From positions 131,435,132 to 131,499,131 of the forward strand of contig NC_067282.1 of NCBI RefSeq assembly GCF_020740795.1: a DNA stretch of 64,000 nt, in the 5' to 3' direction. The translations under genes were made by a program, and so were the position numbers. Below are positions 13,460-23,935 of the stretch, piece after piece. This DNA is from Apus apus. Its lineage: Eukaryota > Chordata > Aves > Apodiformes > Apodidae. How positions within the stretch are numbered: the stretch's first letter is position 1; each line of letters begins with the position of its first letter. A model generated the notes under the pieces. That model was given only the letters and a program-made list of their open reading frames with translations. It was not told the DNA's origin and did not search any database.

Positions 13460-14340
13460 CTGCGTGACGCTGCGTTCTGTGTGCTCAGCGTACACGGAGC
13501 ACACCTCTCGAGTGCCGGGACTCGGGATCCAACTCGTTTTAAACCTCAAACGCAGTCCCCGGGCAGCGCTAAATCCAACCCCCCTCCCTGGCCCGCACGG
13601 ACGCTGCTGGCGCGACGGGCGCTACAGACGCAGCCCCAAGGCCACAAGGGCTGCTTCGTCACGCCTACCTGCTACCCAGGGGGGATGCGGGGTGCCCGAA
13701 GGGACACGTTTAGTCTCCCCACAAGACCCATCACGCTCGCACCAGGCTGCCCACGCCCGACTGACCCGCCTAACGGGTCTGCCTTGCCGAGCCGCCGGTC
13801 CGGAGGGCGGCTGCGCCCGCCCTGAAGCCGCGGGCCCGTCCCCACCGCCCGCCTGCGGGGCCGCCAGCCGCCTCCTCCCGCCGCAGGGCCCGCGCCGCAG
13901 CCACGGCAGCCCGCGGCGGTCCCGCAGCCCCGCGTGCCCGGGCAGCGCCCCGCCTCGGCCGCCCCCCCGCACCCCCTCCCCCGCACGTGCCGGGCAGCGT
14001 GCGCGGGATCGCGGGGGCGGCGGGGGCGGGCGCTGCGGGGCCGGGGCGGGCGCGTTACCGGCGGGCGCTGCGGGGCCCGGGCGGCCCCTCCGGCCGCCCC
14101 CCTAGAGGCAGCCCCGGTCCTGCCGGTCTCCTCTGGGGCGGAGCCGCCTCCAGGCAGCGCTGGGCCCGTCTTCCCGCGGCGAGCTGAGCACCGCCGGTCC
14201 GCCGGGCGCCCGCAGGGTTGCGGGCGAGGCGCTGGTGGAAGCTCCTGCATCGCCGCGTTCCCCCCTCCCGGGGCCCGCGCCTCCCAGAGCTGCTGTCCCG
14301 CAGCGCCGCGTGTGCGCAAGCACTGGCTGGTGGCCGCTGA
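13460..14340. promoter_or_regulatory. Orphan CpG island
   Basis: About 0.9 kb is very rich in G+C and in CpG dinucleotides, in sharp contrast to the flanks. The core at about 13800-14100 has many GGGGCGG-type (Sp1-like) boxes. Islands of this kind normally mark a promoter. Stop-free frames run on both strands (13464-14105 plus, 13672-14319 minus), but they are low-complexity Arg/Pro/Ala/Gly translations expected from the base composition. It lies about 8 kb downstream of BHLHE41 and about 10 kb past the putative RASSF8 end. A non-coding RNA start or distal regulatory island is possible; no transcript can be defined from sequence. Confidence 0.6.
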
Positions 14341-14400
14341 GGTGGGCAGGTGTGCGGGTGTGCAGGTGTGCGGGTGTGCAGGTGTGCAGGTGGGCAGGCA
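14341..14400 (+). repeat. Minisatellite, 8-bp unit GGTGTGCA/G
   Basis: About seven head-to-tail copies of GGTGTGCR, with GGTGGGCA variants at both ends, lie at the right edge of the orphan CpG island. The repeat was read directly from the sequence. Confidence 0.85.
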
Positions 14401-16890
14401 GCCGCCAGCTCAGGAGCACCGCGCTGCTTCAGCTCTTCCCCAGCTGCACAGGTACAGATCAGCCGAGCCAGGCAGACTCTTTCTTTGCAAGCATAGCACA
14501 AAATATTTCCATCTTGGGGAGCGCCGCCCTTTCCAGCCTCCGAGCCACTTGCAGAACCAGAGCTCAGCTTCCACATCGAAGAGAGGTATCTGCACGACTG
14601 CTAGTCCTGCAAACGCATTTGGAGATCTTGCTGCTGAGAAAAGTTGTATGTGGTGGGCTGGTTTTTTTCTGCATCTCAGGCCGTCTTGTTGTTACAGTCC
14701 TCAGTTATTTCAGTTTGGTTTTGATGGAGATATTTGTATTCCAGCCAAGGAGAAAAGTAGATCCTACAGCTGCAACCTAGAGCCTTACTGCCTTTACTGG
14801 AAGCTGGGATCTCCACGGCATGGAGATACTCATCACAGTCACTACCTGCAGGATCCAAACCTGAAGTCGATTCAGTGGGCTCTAACAAAGCCCTTAATGC
14901 TAGGACCATGCAGGTGGGCTACGGGTCCTATGCAGGTGGGCCTCTTGCAAGCAGCATTATGTGTGAGCAAAGCTGTGTGCTTGCCTGCCACCAACTGCAG
15001 GGCTGAAGCCTTAGCAATTTTGTTGGTAAAGTGCAGTGAGAATAGAACCCACTTCAGTATCTGTTAACTCAGCTGGCTCTGTAGTTTAGGTATGATGCCA
15101 AACACACTCAGGCAATTAATTTTCTGCTGAGTAAGAAGGGGCCATATTTGCATAGCTCTTTTCTTGAGGTTATTCTTTAAAAGTTGCTCAGCTGTGAGAC
15201 TGACTTGGCCACAAGGGTTTCTTTCTCAGTAACTGGTTCTCCAGGTTTTGGTCTGGATGGAAGTATTTTCAAGTGAGAGCTAGACTCACCTTTGAGCCCT
15301 GAGAGCAAAACAAGCACAATGGAATTAGGAATTGCTTTCTTTTTCTGTCTGCGAGGGAGCAATTCCCAGCAGATGTCTGCACTCAAGGAACTGCTTATAT
15401 AGAAGGATCGAGGGGTCCAATTCCCAAAACACTCATCAGAGGTTTGCATTAGTTCATATTGTGGTTTCTGTTAGATCAAGCGCACGTGCTTTTAAACTAA
15501 AACAGGACGAAAAGGGATGGGGACATTGAGCTTTAAAAAGATATAAAAGTAAAAAAATTCCAAAGCAAACAACCAACAGACCTTTATGGATGCAGGAGAA
15601 AGAGCTTTTCCCCAGCCCCCACGGCCCTGTAGAGCTGCTTGAGATCACAGCCCCTGCTTTCCAAAACACAAGGTCACGTCTTCCCAGCTGTCCCAGGGGC
15701 ACAGCAGGACTGCCAGTGAGGAAGAAGCAGGCTTACACCCCAGGAAAGGGCAGCAGTGGCAGCAGGTGTGATGCCACAGGGGTACCCCGTGAGCTCAGCG
15801 AGGCAGAACAGCTTCTGCTGCTGGGCCTGGGGCAGAACAGCTCTGTGCAGCCCACGGCACTGCCATTATTGAGGCTGTGATGAGTTCAGTGTTTGTGACA
15901 TATTGACAGCCCTGGAAACTGAAATGCTGTAACCACAGGAAGGATGCAGAGAGTGAAGAGACTGTGGCAGCTCACCCTTGCTCATATCCAGGACCTGCCG
16001 CTGCTAGTGGCAGGTGAGCCACTGGCTTCTCTCTGCTGCTCTACAGAGAGCTACTCTGAGACTGCAGTATAACCAGGTATAGTAGAGATTCAGACTTTCT
16101 GGAGTGAAACTGGCTCTAAAAATTCAAAGTGTTTTTTTTTGTTTGGTTGGGTTTTTTTTGCAGAGAGGAAATTTGGCAGTTTTGTAACTTGCTTTCTTTG
16201 AGGCCATGCTTTCAAGTCCATTTCTGCAACCAGCGGGCAGGAAACTTCTCAAAGAAGGCAGAGATCAGATGACTCTCGGAGCTGATGTTTGAAGAGAAAA
16301 GGAAATAGATTGCAAGGCCCAGGGTACAGGCCAGACTAGAAACTTACCTGTGCTGAAACACACCTTGCACACATTCCCTAGGCTTGCTGGATGTCGAAGA
16401 CATTCAGTCTGCCCTGGCTAGAACTGAAAAACAAAAACAAACAAAGGACCCCCAAAACATAGACTTAGGACCTACTCCAAAGCTCATTATGCTTAAGAAA
16501 AGGACTCATGTTGACTTAATTGGTAGGTCAGGCCTTTCTTAAACAGGGCTGATAGTCAGTTTGAGTTCTATAACTGTCATCCTTTCAAACATAAAACTTT
16601 CATGGCTGTCAGTGGGAGGTACATGTTATTACCTTCCATTGGCTTAACAATCTCAACCATGTTTATTTAACACACTATAATTGAGCCTTTTGTGCCACTG
16701 TAATACACTGGATAAGTACAACCTGTTTTCAGAGTTTATTGCTTAAGAAAATTTATTTACCAGCTTACATCCCTTATCTTGTGGTTTATGAAAAAGGGGA
16801 GTGTGCACTTAAGTGTATACAGTCAGTGTAACACCCAGTCCTGCACTCTCAGCACTCGGGAAGTGCAGATGATGGTCCAGGTACAGAAAG
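14401..16890. other. Intergenic, no gene seen
   Basis: The plus-strand frame that runs out of the CpG island to 15067 shows no conserved domain. The remainder has only short ORFs. A T/G-rich tract occurs at 16132-16161. Confidence 0.45.
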
Positions 16891-16899
16891 CAGGTAGGA

Positions 16900-17330
16900 A
16901 ATAACCACTGGTAATTCATGTTTGCATGTCAGCGAAAGAGTATTTAAGCCTGTCAGGCTCTTGTCTCGGGTTTGTATAATTTTTTTAACCTCGAGAAAAT
17001 ATGAAACATGCAGTTTGATTTAGGCTCAAAGGAATCCGAGGAAGCCCAGATTTTAATAATTAAAGCTGACACTGGGGTCCCTCCTGTCATTTATTTGCCT
17101 TTTGCCTCCAGCAGCAGTGGGTTATCAGCCTCAATTACAAACCCTTTTTCATGTGTTTGCTTTTGTGAGGCATTGGTATTATTATTTTGTCTTTATGTTT
17201 TACGTAATAAAATTTAATAGACTCCACTGATGCTGCAACTTGGCGTGAAGTCATTTGGCACGTTTGGTTCAAGAGCTAATAAAAATAAGCCTTCCTGTTA
17301 TTGTACATGGGAAATACTGAAATTGATAAA
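16900..17330. promoter_or_regulatory. Candidate conserved non-coding element
   Basis: This compact AT-rich block contains several homeodomain-type cores, including TTTAATAATTAAAGC near 17052 and the TAAT-containing CAATTACAAA near 17135, plus GTAATAAAATTTAATAG near 17204. It has no repeat-family signature and no coding potential. Its composition resembles deeply conserved enhancers near developmental regulators, and BHLHE41 is the nearest gene, about 1.5 kb past its 3' end. This is a judgement by eye; conservation was not measured. Confidence 0.3.
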
Positions 17331-17470
17331 ACCCTGTAAGGATCTAGGTTTATAGCCTAATGAAATCTAAACTGATTCCTATTCCCAAAGGAGGGCTGGA
17401 AGTTTGAAAAAGATGTAAAGCCTGTCCCGAGCTCAGGTTTCAAACCACCCAAGTTGTTCATGAGGGGTAC

Positions 17471-17498
17471 ATTTATTTATTTATTTATTTATTTATTA
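17471..17498 (+). repeat. (ATTT)n microsatellite
   Basis: Seven near-perfect tandem copies of ATTT, the last one ending in A. Confidence 0.9.
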
Positions 17499-18850
17499 AG
17501 TGCTCATGGCTCCCCCTCTTTCTGTGCTTATAGTAAAACGGTAGGAAGGGCTTCATCTCAGTAAGGCAGATTTCCTCCCTACTATGAGGAGCTGGACTAT
17601 ATGAGCACGTTTGTCCCTATGTAACTTCAGCCACGTAACAAGTGTTAAGCTGTTTAAGTATGCGGGTCAAAGTAAAGTGGCAGGCGAGTCACTGAGTGGA
17701 AGGGTTGAACCTGGTTCACTTTCGTTCCTGTGGTAACGCAAGGGGCACACCAGGACCCAAAGATGACTAAAGTCAGATGCAGTTTTTTCCATTACCTTTG
17801 ATAAGCTTTGATTTCAGCCCACAAATAATAGACTCTCCAGCAGGTATGCTGGTGCAACGTAGTGGCCTTTGGTCCCTTATCATCACTGTATGGAAAAAGC
17901 ACTTCTCTGAGTCCACTGGAATTTGTACAGAGAGCCTTCCTGTCTCTTTCTAATAGGCATTCATTTTGCTAAAGCTTCCATGTGAAAAGACATCGACCTG
18001 TTTCTTAACAATCCCATTTGCATTGTGTAAAAGGAGCGCTTATTTCGCACCCAGTTTATAAGTCCTCCTGTATTTTAAAGGGCTGCTGGAGTTTTCTGCT
18101 ACATTTGTGTTCCAACTGCATTCACAGTCGGTGTCGCTGCCAGTACAGATTCCTTGGCATAGAAGAACCAGTAGAGGGAGCACGAAACGTTTCCTTTGTA
18201 TTTCTCTTACATAAACACTGGCTACTGTTTGAGGGTTTTCTTAATTTTTTCTCTGGGAGAATTTTTCATAGAAAAGGTGATCTGCGGCTCAGATATTACA
18301 TCTGTGGAAGTCTTTAGGGTGCTACATTTCCATGCTATGCATGACTTGCCTGTTTCCACCACTCTTATTCCCCCTCCTACTCCCTTCTTCTCCCCTCCCC
18401 CCAAATGTTCGGTTTTCCTAGAGGATTTCCAAGATGGGACATACATTATTCCTCCAGAGATGATGATACGTCATTAGATGGTCAGGCAAATCGTGATGTT
18501 TGTTCATTGTGAAGAGAGATAGCTCCCATGCAGCTCCAAGGCTGTAAAGCCTTAATTTTAAAGACTAATGTTTTGCAAAAAGGAGATGAAAAAAGCAGAC
18601 ATCAGGAAAGAACCCTGTGTGTTCCACAGGCACGCTTTACACTTTGCTTTCTGAAACATTAAAACTTCAAAGAGTTTGCTCAAGTGAGTTGAAGGATACC
18701 AAGCAAATTCAAACCCAAATGAAAAGTGTGAAAAGGCATGAAATTATTGTCAGCCACAAAATTAGACATTTTGAAGCTCAATGTACCCATTATTATGTAG
18801 TATCGTAAGATTTTTAATTAGTAGACAACCCCATGTTGAGTATTAAAGTT

Positions 18851-18856
18851 TTTATT
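18851..18856 (-). terminator. BHLHE41: Candidate BHLHE41 poly(A) signal
   Basis: AATAAA on the minus strand, in the context GGAATAAAAACTTTAATA, about 1.7 kb past the stop codon. An upstream alternative is at 19008-19013. Confidence 0.5.
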
Positions 18857-19758
18857 CCTTAGTAAGAATTTTTTAAATCACAAAATAGTGTGGAAATATT
18901 TAGATAATAGAATTCATGGAGTGCTGGAAAATACTGAATATAAAGATTGATTTCTAATATATCACATACTAGACTGTTCTAAAACAGCTGGTTTCTTGCA
19001 GACGAGATTTATTTTTTTTTAATAATTTAAGACAGCATAAGCTTGTATCAAGCATAAGCATCGTAACAAAAGTGCAACTTTTTTCAGCAAATCCTCCCCA
19101 AAAGATATTTAACTCAAAATATCATTAACACATATTTTCTCCCTACAAAAATAGCATTGTCAGACATCATTAATCGGATGTATTAACAACTATTTACACG
19201 CAGCCACTCTGTAGGCTAGTAAGGTTGTTTTGTTTTGTTTTTGTGTCTTTTTTAACGTTGTTTAAACACAGCGTTTGAGGCAAACAGTAGCAACAGCAGC
19301 AGCAGATGCACCAAACGGACTGACAGGCCCCGGCCGCGCACTCGCTCCTCACCAGGCTGTTGTGTCTCACCTCTTACATAACATTCAAGTGAGATTTCTC
19401 ACAGTGCTACCTTGGCAACAAACTAAAAATACCTAGGCAAGGTCTTGGTTTAAGCCTTCTTACAAAAGCTTTTATCTGTGTGATTATCTGGTGTCTGGTT
19501 TGTCTCCAGAAAGGGAAATCGTGGTATTTTGAGCATGGGATGAGGGGAGAGCCCCGAATGGGAAACTTACCCCAACTGGTCTAATCATGTCTGACGGCAC
19601 AGTGAGGTGTTTACCTAGGGCCTCCAGCTTGTGTCATTTGGAATTTAGGATAAAATGAGTTCAGGCTGATGAGCTGCCCCGTGTTCTTGGGGTGGGGGGA
19701 GCTCTTTTTTGTAGTTCAGTGCAGAAACATTCATTTTATACAGCGAGGTCTGGGGAGG

Positions 19759-19759
<1 letters not shown>

Positions 19760-19789
<30 letters not shown>
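19760..19789. repeat. Homopolymer run of 30 G (C in BHLHE41 mRNA)
   Basis: An uninterrupted G run on the plus strand, flanked by GGGGAGGC and ATAAGG, lies inside the inferred BHLHE41 3' UTR. Runs this long are prone to length variation and to sequencing error. Confidence 0.9.
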
Positions 19790-19790
<1 letters not shown>

Positions 19791-20559
19791 TAAGGAACAT
19801 ACTGAATTAAATAAAGACAGGGTGAGAACAAATGCACTTGCTATGCTTGTATACCTTAACAAAAAAAAAAAAGAAACAACAAACAACAAACCACACACAC
19901 ACAAAAAAAAGAAACACAGAAGGTGACATGATGGGTCTGACCCTCCTTTCCTTGCACACCCAGAACTGGCTGGAGCCAGCAGCATCCGCGGGTGCTCAAG
20001 GCACTGCGGGTTCGGGCTCAGGGTCCCCACCCCTCCTCGCTCCGATTCTCATGAGTAAAGTGCTAGCACGGGTGCTGGGGTCCGCCCTTCTTCCCTCGCC
20101 TCACTCTGAGCCCACCCAGGTCTCCCGGACAAGTGCAAGTTCCTAAGCGGGGCTTAGGGACACTGTATAAACCCATTCCAAATAAGGTGCAACATTTAAG
20201 TTACCTTATAGAGAGAAAAAAAAAAAAAAAAAAAAGTATCCTTACTATGTTTTCTTCCTTTTTTTTTTTTCCTTAACATATTTATGCATTTATAAAGCCA
20301 AACATTAAAAAAATACTGAGTAGCAAATTCTTATCCTTGCCGGTCCTCTGCGGCGGGGCGAGGCTCCCCGCGGGGTCCTCAGCACCCCGCGCCGCCAGCT
20401 GACGCCTCGGCCCGGCCAGACCCTGGCGACCCCTTGCAGAAGCCCCCCCGCCCCCCGTAGGAAACCGGGGGCGCAGGTACCGGCCCCACGGCCTTTCCCG
20501 GCCAGTCCGAGGGGAGGGCAGCGGCGGGGAGCCCGCGGGGGCTCCCGGCCGGCGGCGGC

Positions 20560-22814
20560 TCACGGGCCCTCGGGGCTGGGCTCCTTGGCGGCCGCCGTCT
20601 CGGCCTCCTCTCCGGGCTCGGCGGCGGAGGCCAGCCCGGCGGCGGCAGCGAAGGGGTGCGGGAGGAGGTGGGGCGCCGGTGGCAGCCCGGCGGCGGCGGC
20701 GGCCGCCTTCTCGGCGGGGCCGAGCACGGAGGAGAGGCAAGGGAAGGAGGCGGCGGCGGCGGCAGCGGCCGCGGCGGCTGCCGCCTGGGCCGGGATGCCC
20801 GGGTAGAGGAGCGGGATGGGGGCGGCGGGGTAGAGATACTTCTCCAGGCTGCCTTTATCCAGGAAGGGCTGCATGTAGGCGGCGGCGGCGGAGGGTGAAA
20901 TGAAGTAGAAGGGCAGGCAGAAAGGGGCCGCCGCCGGCGGCTGTCCGAAGGGGGCCCCGCCGCCGCCCGCCCCCAGGGCCATCAGCGAGCCCAGCAACGC
21001 GGCGTCGGGTCTCACCAGCGCCGCCGCCGCCGCCGCCTCGGCGCCCCGCGCCGCCAGCCCCGGCGGGCCGGGCAGGGGGCTGCCCCCGCGGTCCAGCTTC
21101 AGGCGCTTTGGCGCGGAGGGCGCCTCGTCGCCCGACGGCTCCTGCTTGATGGCCAGGGTGGGCAGCGGGCCCCCGGCCGCCGCCGGCGGGCCACGCTCGG
21201 GGCGCGCCTCGCCTTCACCGCCGTAGCCGCTGTCCGTGTCCGTGTCGGTCTCGGCGCTGAGCTCGGCGGCGTGAGTCCGCTGGATGACGGGCACGCAATT
21301 AGCCTGGCCCTCCGGCTTGTGGCCCGCCGCGCAGTGGGGGGCGGGCGGGGAGGAAGAGGAGGAGGATCCTTTGCTGAGGGGGCCCGGCGGCGGGGAGAGG
21401 AGCTGGGGGCCGGGGAGGAACTGCGAGGAGATGGAGTGCAGGTGGCCGAGGAGCTGGGCGCATCGCTGCTCGCGGGGGGTCCAGCTCTCAAAGCGGGAGA
21501 GGTACTGCAGCACTTCCTTAGCGCAAGTCTGGAAGCCGGAGTGGAAGGCGTCCAGGTCGGCCTGCACGGGAGACTTCATGGACCGCTCCCCTGCGGGGGA
21601 GACCGAGAGGAGAGAGTGTTTGCCCGCGGCTCCGGAGTGGGGTGTCCCGCTCCCGGCCTCCTGCCGCCCGCCTCCAGTGCGCCCCTTCGGCGGCGCGCCC
21701 CGAGGCCCCTTACCATTCTGCAAAGCGATGATCTTCTGGTGCTGCTGCTCCGTTAAGGCTGTGAGCGCTTTCAAGTGTTTCAAAGTCAATTCCAGCACCA
21801 CCGCTTTCTCCAGATGTCCCAGCGTCTGCAAAGGGAAGGGAAAGGGGCGGCTCGGCTACCTCCCGGCACGCTTTGGCCACCGCCAAATGCCACCTCCGTA
21901 ACTTCGGGGAAACCGGTCCCCGAGGGCTGCTACGGCCAGGGCCGCCGCCACAACGGGCGGGCAGCCCGGCGTCCCACGCCCCCGCCGCCCCGAGGGCTGC
22001 GCAGCGGGCAGGCTGCCGCTGCCTGCATCTGCACCCACATACCCGCTCCTCCGCACCTTACCGTCAATTTCAGATGCTCGGGCAGTAAATCCTTCAGCTG
22101 GGCAATGCACTCGTTAATCCTGTCTCGCCTCTTCTTTTCGATCAGTCGATGTGGCAGTTTGTACGTTTCCTAATTAGCGAAATCCGGAGAAGCCAGGCGT
22201 TAGACAGAGTCCCTCGGAACGACGATCAAAACCAAAACAAATGTCATGCCGACCACATGCCGCGCAAATTATCGCCAAGGCACCGCTCTTCCCGCCGGGC
22301 CAGCTCGCTCGTAAAACCCGCTTGCAATTCGGGGGGAAGTTAAAAGCGCAGCCCCCCGGGGATGCCCTGAAAAACTGAGCGAACCCAAATGAAGCGTTTA
22401 AGCAAGAACAGACCCAGAAAACTTACTCTTACCTTGCTCTCGTCCCTCTTCACGCCTCTTTTGGGTTTGCACAGATAGAGGGAAGGGTAGTCCAGCCTGA
22501 AGAAAAACACAAAGATCCAGCATGGGCAAGAGGGAGAGCCAGCCTAAACCCTCCTCGAATGGGCGAACGGGCCCCAGAGCCGCTGGGGGAGCCGAGGGCT
22601 CTGCCCGGAGGGCCGGGCGAGGGACAGCCCGGGTCCGCCCGCGGGAGGGAGGCGAGCCCCGCGCAGCGCCAGGCAGCCGCTGCTCTTCTGCTGCTGCACC
22701 GCACTTTCCCAGGAGGAGACACAAGACGGAGCCCCCGGTCCTGGCGCCTTACCCTATAAAATCCCTATGCTCCAGCAGCTGCCTCTCCGGCAAGCGGGAG
22801 ATTCCTTCATCCAT
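20560..22814 (-). CDS. BHLHE41: BHLHE41 (DEC2/SHARP1), bHLH-Orange repressor, five coding exons
   Basis: Coding exons are 22814-22753, 22496-22433, 22169-22062, 21825-21714 and 21590-20560. Every junction has GT-AG borders and the frame closes at 1377 nt, giving 458 residues against about 480 in human. The product opens with MDEGISRLPERQ. The bHLH (about residues 44-99) carries the family-specific proline in its basic region (KLPHRLIEKKRRDR) and spans exons 3-4. The Orange domain is at about 131-167, starting FHSGFQTC. After it come a possible SUMO site (IKQE), a basic KRLKLD patch and an Ala/Gly/Pro-rich C-terminus, which separates DEC2 from DEC1. DEC2 is a nuclear E-box-binding repressor that opposes CLOCK:BMAL1 and acts in circadian timing, sleep length and differentiation. 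A frame open upstream to 23396 is ignored because the MDEG start is the conserved one. Confidence 0.97.
20758..20793 (-). repeat. BHLHE41: Poly-alanine tract in BHLHE41
   Basis: Twelve consecutive alanine codons, mixed GCC/GCG/GCT/GCA, lie between Gln and Ser-Phe-Pro in exon 5. Shorter runs of 5-6 alanines occur on either side. Alanine tracts here are a known property of DEC2. Mixed codon use suggests the run is held by selection and was not made by recent slippage. End coordinates are good to within a few bases. Confidence 0.85.
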
Positions 22815-22921
22815 GTCTGGCAGCGGCTGATGTTTCGTCGCTGCTTTTGACGGAGCCTGCGGGATGCTGCGACCGGTCTGGGGAGATCCGCCAGCGACGC
22901 TGCGCACATGCAGCCTCCGTG

Positions 22922-22977
22922 TCCTGCCCCCCCCCACCCCCCCCACCCCCCCCCACACACACCCCCACCCCCCCTCT
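22922..22977 (-). repeat. C-rich tract, G-quadruplex potential on the minus strand
   Basis: Several runs of 7-9 C separated by single A, then a short CACA stretch and more C runs. On the BHLHE41 sense strand these are G runs with 1-nt loops, the ideal arrangement for G-quadruplex folding, lying 110-165 bases upstream of the ATG. Confidence 0.7.
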
Positions 22978-23168
22978 CCGCGTCTCCCGTGCGGTGGCGA
23001 AAGCGTGCGGCGGCTCCTTCCCCCCGCCGCCTCCCGCCGCCGCCCGCCTCGCTCCCGCTGCCCGCGCACACGCCGGCCGCACGCGCTGCGCCGCGACTTT
23101 GCCCCCGCCGCCGCCGCGCCGTGCCTGCCCGCGGGGCACGCGCTGCCAGCCAGCCCCGCACCCGGGCT

Positions 23169-23174
23169 CACGTG
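23169..23174. promoter_or_regulatory. Canonical E-box CACGTG
   Basis: A perfect palindromic CACGTG sits about 355 bases upstream of the BHLHE41 ATG, inside the CpG island. In other vertebrates, E-boxes in the DEC gene promoters are activated by CLOCK:BMAL1 and repressed by the DEC proteins themselves. A second CACGTG lies at 24573-24578. Function here is inferred from position. Confidence 0.55.
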
Positions 23175-23907
23175 CGGCGCGCGCCGGGAGGGCGGGGGGG
23201 CGGGGCTGGGGGCGGGACCGGGGCGGGGGAAGAGCCCGGGATGCGGGGCAGGGGAGGGGGGGGGGGGGGGGGCTCCGCAGGCGGCCGGGGCGGCGGGGAG
23301 TGGGGGGGGGTCCCCGTCCCCGCCGCCGGCCCCGGGGGCCGCCCCGCGAGACACCGGCTTTCCCCGCGTTCCTGCTGCTGCCACCGTCGCCGTCATTCGC
23401 TGCTGCCGTAATTACCGCCCTCCTCGGCGCCTTGTCGTTATTTCGCTTTTGCAACGGCGTTGTTGTTAAACCGTAATCCTTGTAACGCTTTCTCTCATCT
23501 ATTTCTGCTTCGGGTTGTTTTGGGTTTTTTCATTATTGGTCTCTGGGCAGGAGACCCGCCCCTGGAAAACGTGCCTGCCGGGGGGGGGGGGGATCGAGCC
23601 CCCTGTCCCCAGCTTCCCGGTGAGGCAGACCCACCTCCGCATTGGGAAGGGGTCGGGACACACGCACACACCCCAGCCTCTCCCGCTGGGGGGGCAGGGG
23701 GTCGCGCCTGTTGCACCTTCCCCAGACACGCGTGGATGCGCGGGCACGACCCGGCGCACGGGCGCTGTTTCCGCGGCGCGGCGGCGGCGGCGGCAGCTCG
23801 GGGCGCTCCCGGCCGCCCTGCCGCAGCCCTCGGCCTCTCCCGGGGGACACCGCCCGGCCTGCGGGGCTGCCGGGCCGCGGCAAAACCGGTCCTCACCTAC
23901 CCACGCG

Positions 23908-23935
23908 TCTGTGTATGTATGTATGTATGTATGTG
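23908..23935 (+). repeat. (GTAT)n microsatellite
   Basis: Five or six tandem GTAT units with degenerate GTGCGTATGCG copies following, within the BHLHE41 upstream island. Confidence 0.8.

Larger units (their letters stand above)
18835..20559 (-). other. BHLHE41: BHLHE41 3' UTR (inferred)
   Basis: The region lies directly downstream of the BHLHE41 stop on the minus strand and has no open frame. Minus-strand AATAAA hexamers occur at 19008-19013 (read as TTTATT on the plus strand) and at 18851-18856. The latter is followed by a T/G-rich stretch in transcript sense and is the more distal candidate end. A UTR of about 1.7 kb is in the range known for this gene. It contains a 30-base homopolymer (19760-19789, C in the mRNA) and A-rich stretches. 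The exact cleavage site is not determined. Confidence 0.65.

Noticed and set aside
13464-15067. Long ORFs (213, 215 and 377 codons) in and beyond the orphan CpG island
   Set aside because: Arg/Pro/Ala-rich composition artefacts. The longest also runs through the minisatellite and then into ordinary intergenic DNA.
21284-21901. 205-codon plus-strand ORF opposite BHLHE41 exons 4-5
   Set aside because: Antisense shadow of a GC-rich coding exon; low-complexity translation with no domain, while the minus strand holds the well-defined gene.
22749-23396. Minus-strand frame that would extend BHLHE41 upstream by about 190 residues
   Set aside because: The extension is Ala/Gly/Arg/Pro-rich CpG-island translation. 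The family start is MDEGISRLPERQ at 22814.
22847-23476. Several 200-codon ORFs on both strands in the BHLHE41 promoter
   Set aside because: They arise from lack of stops in GC-rich DNA; all frames are open at once and none shows a conserved motif.
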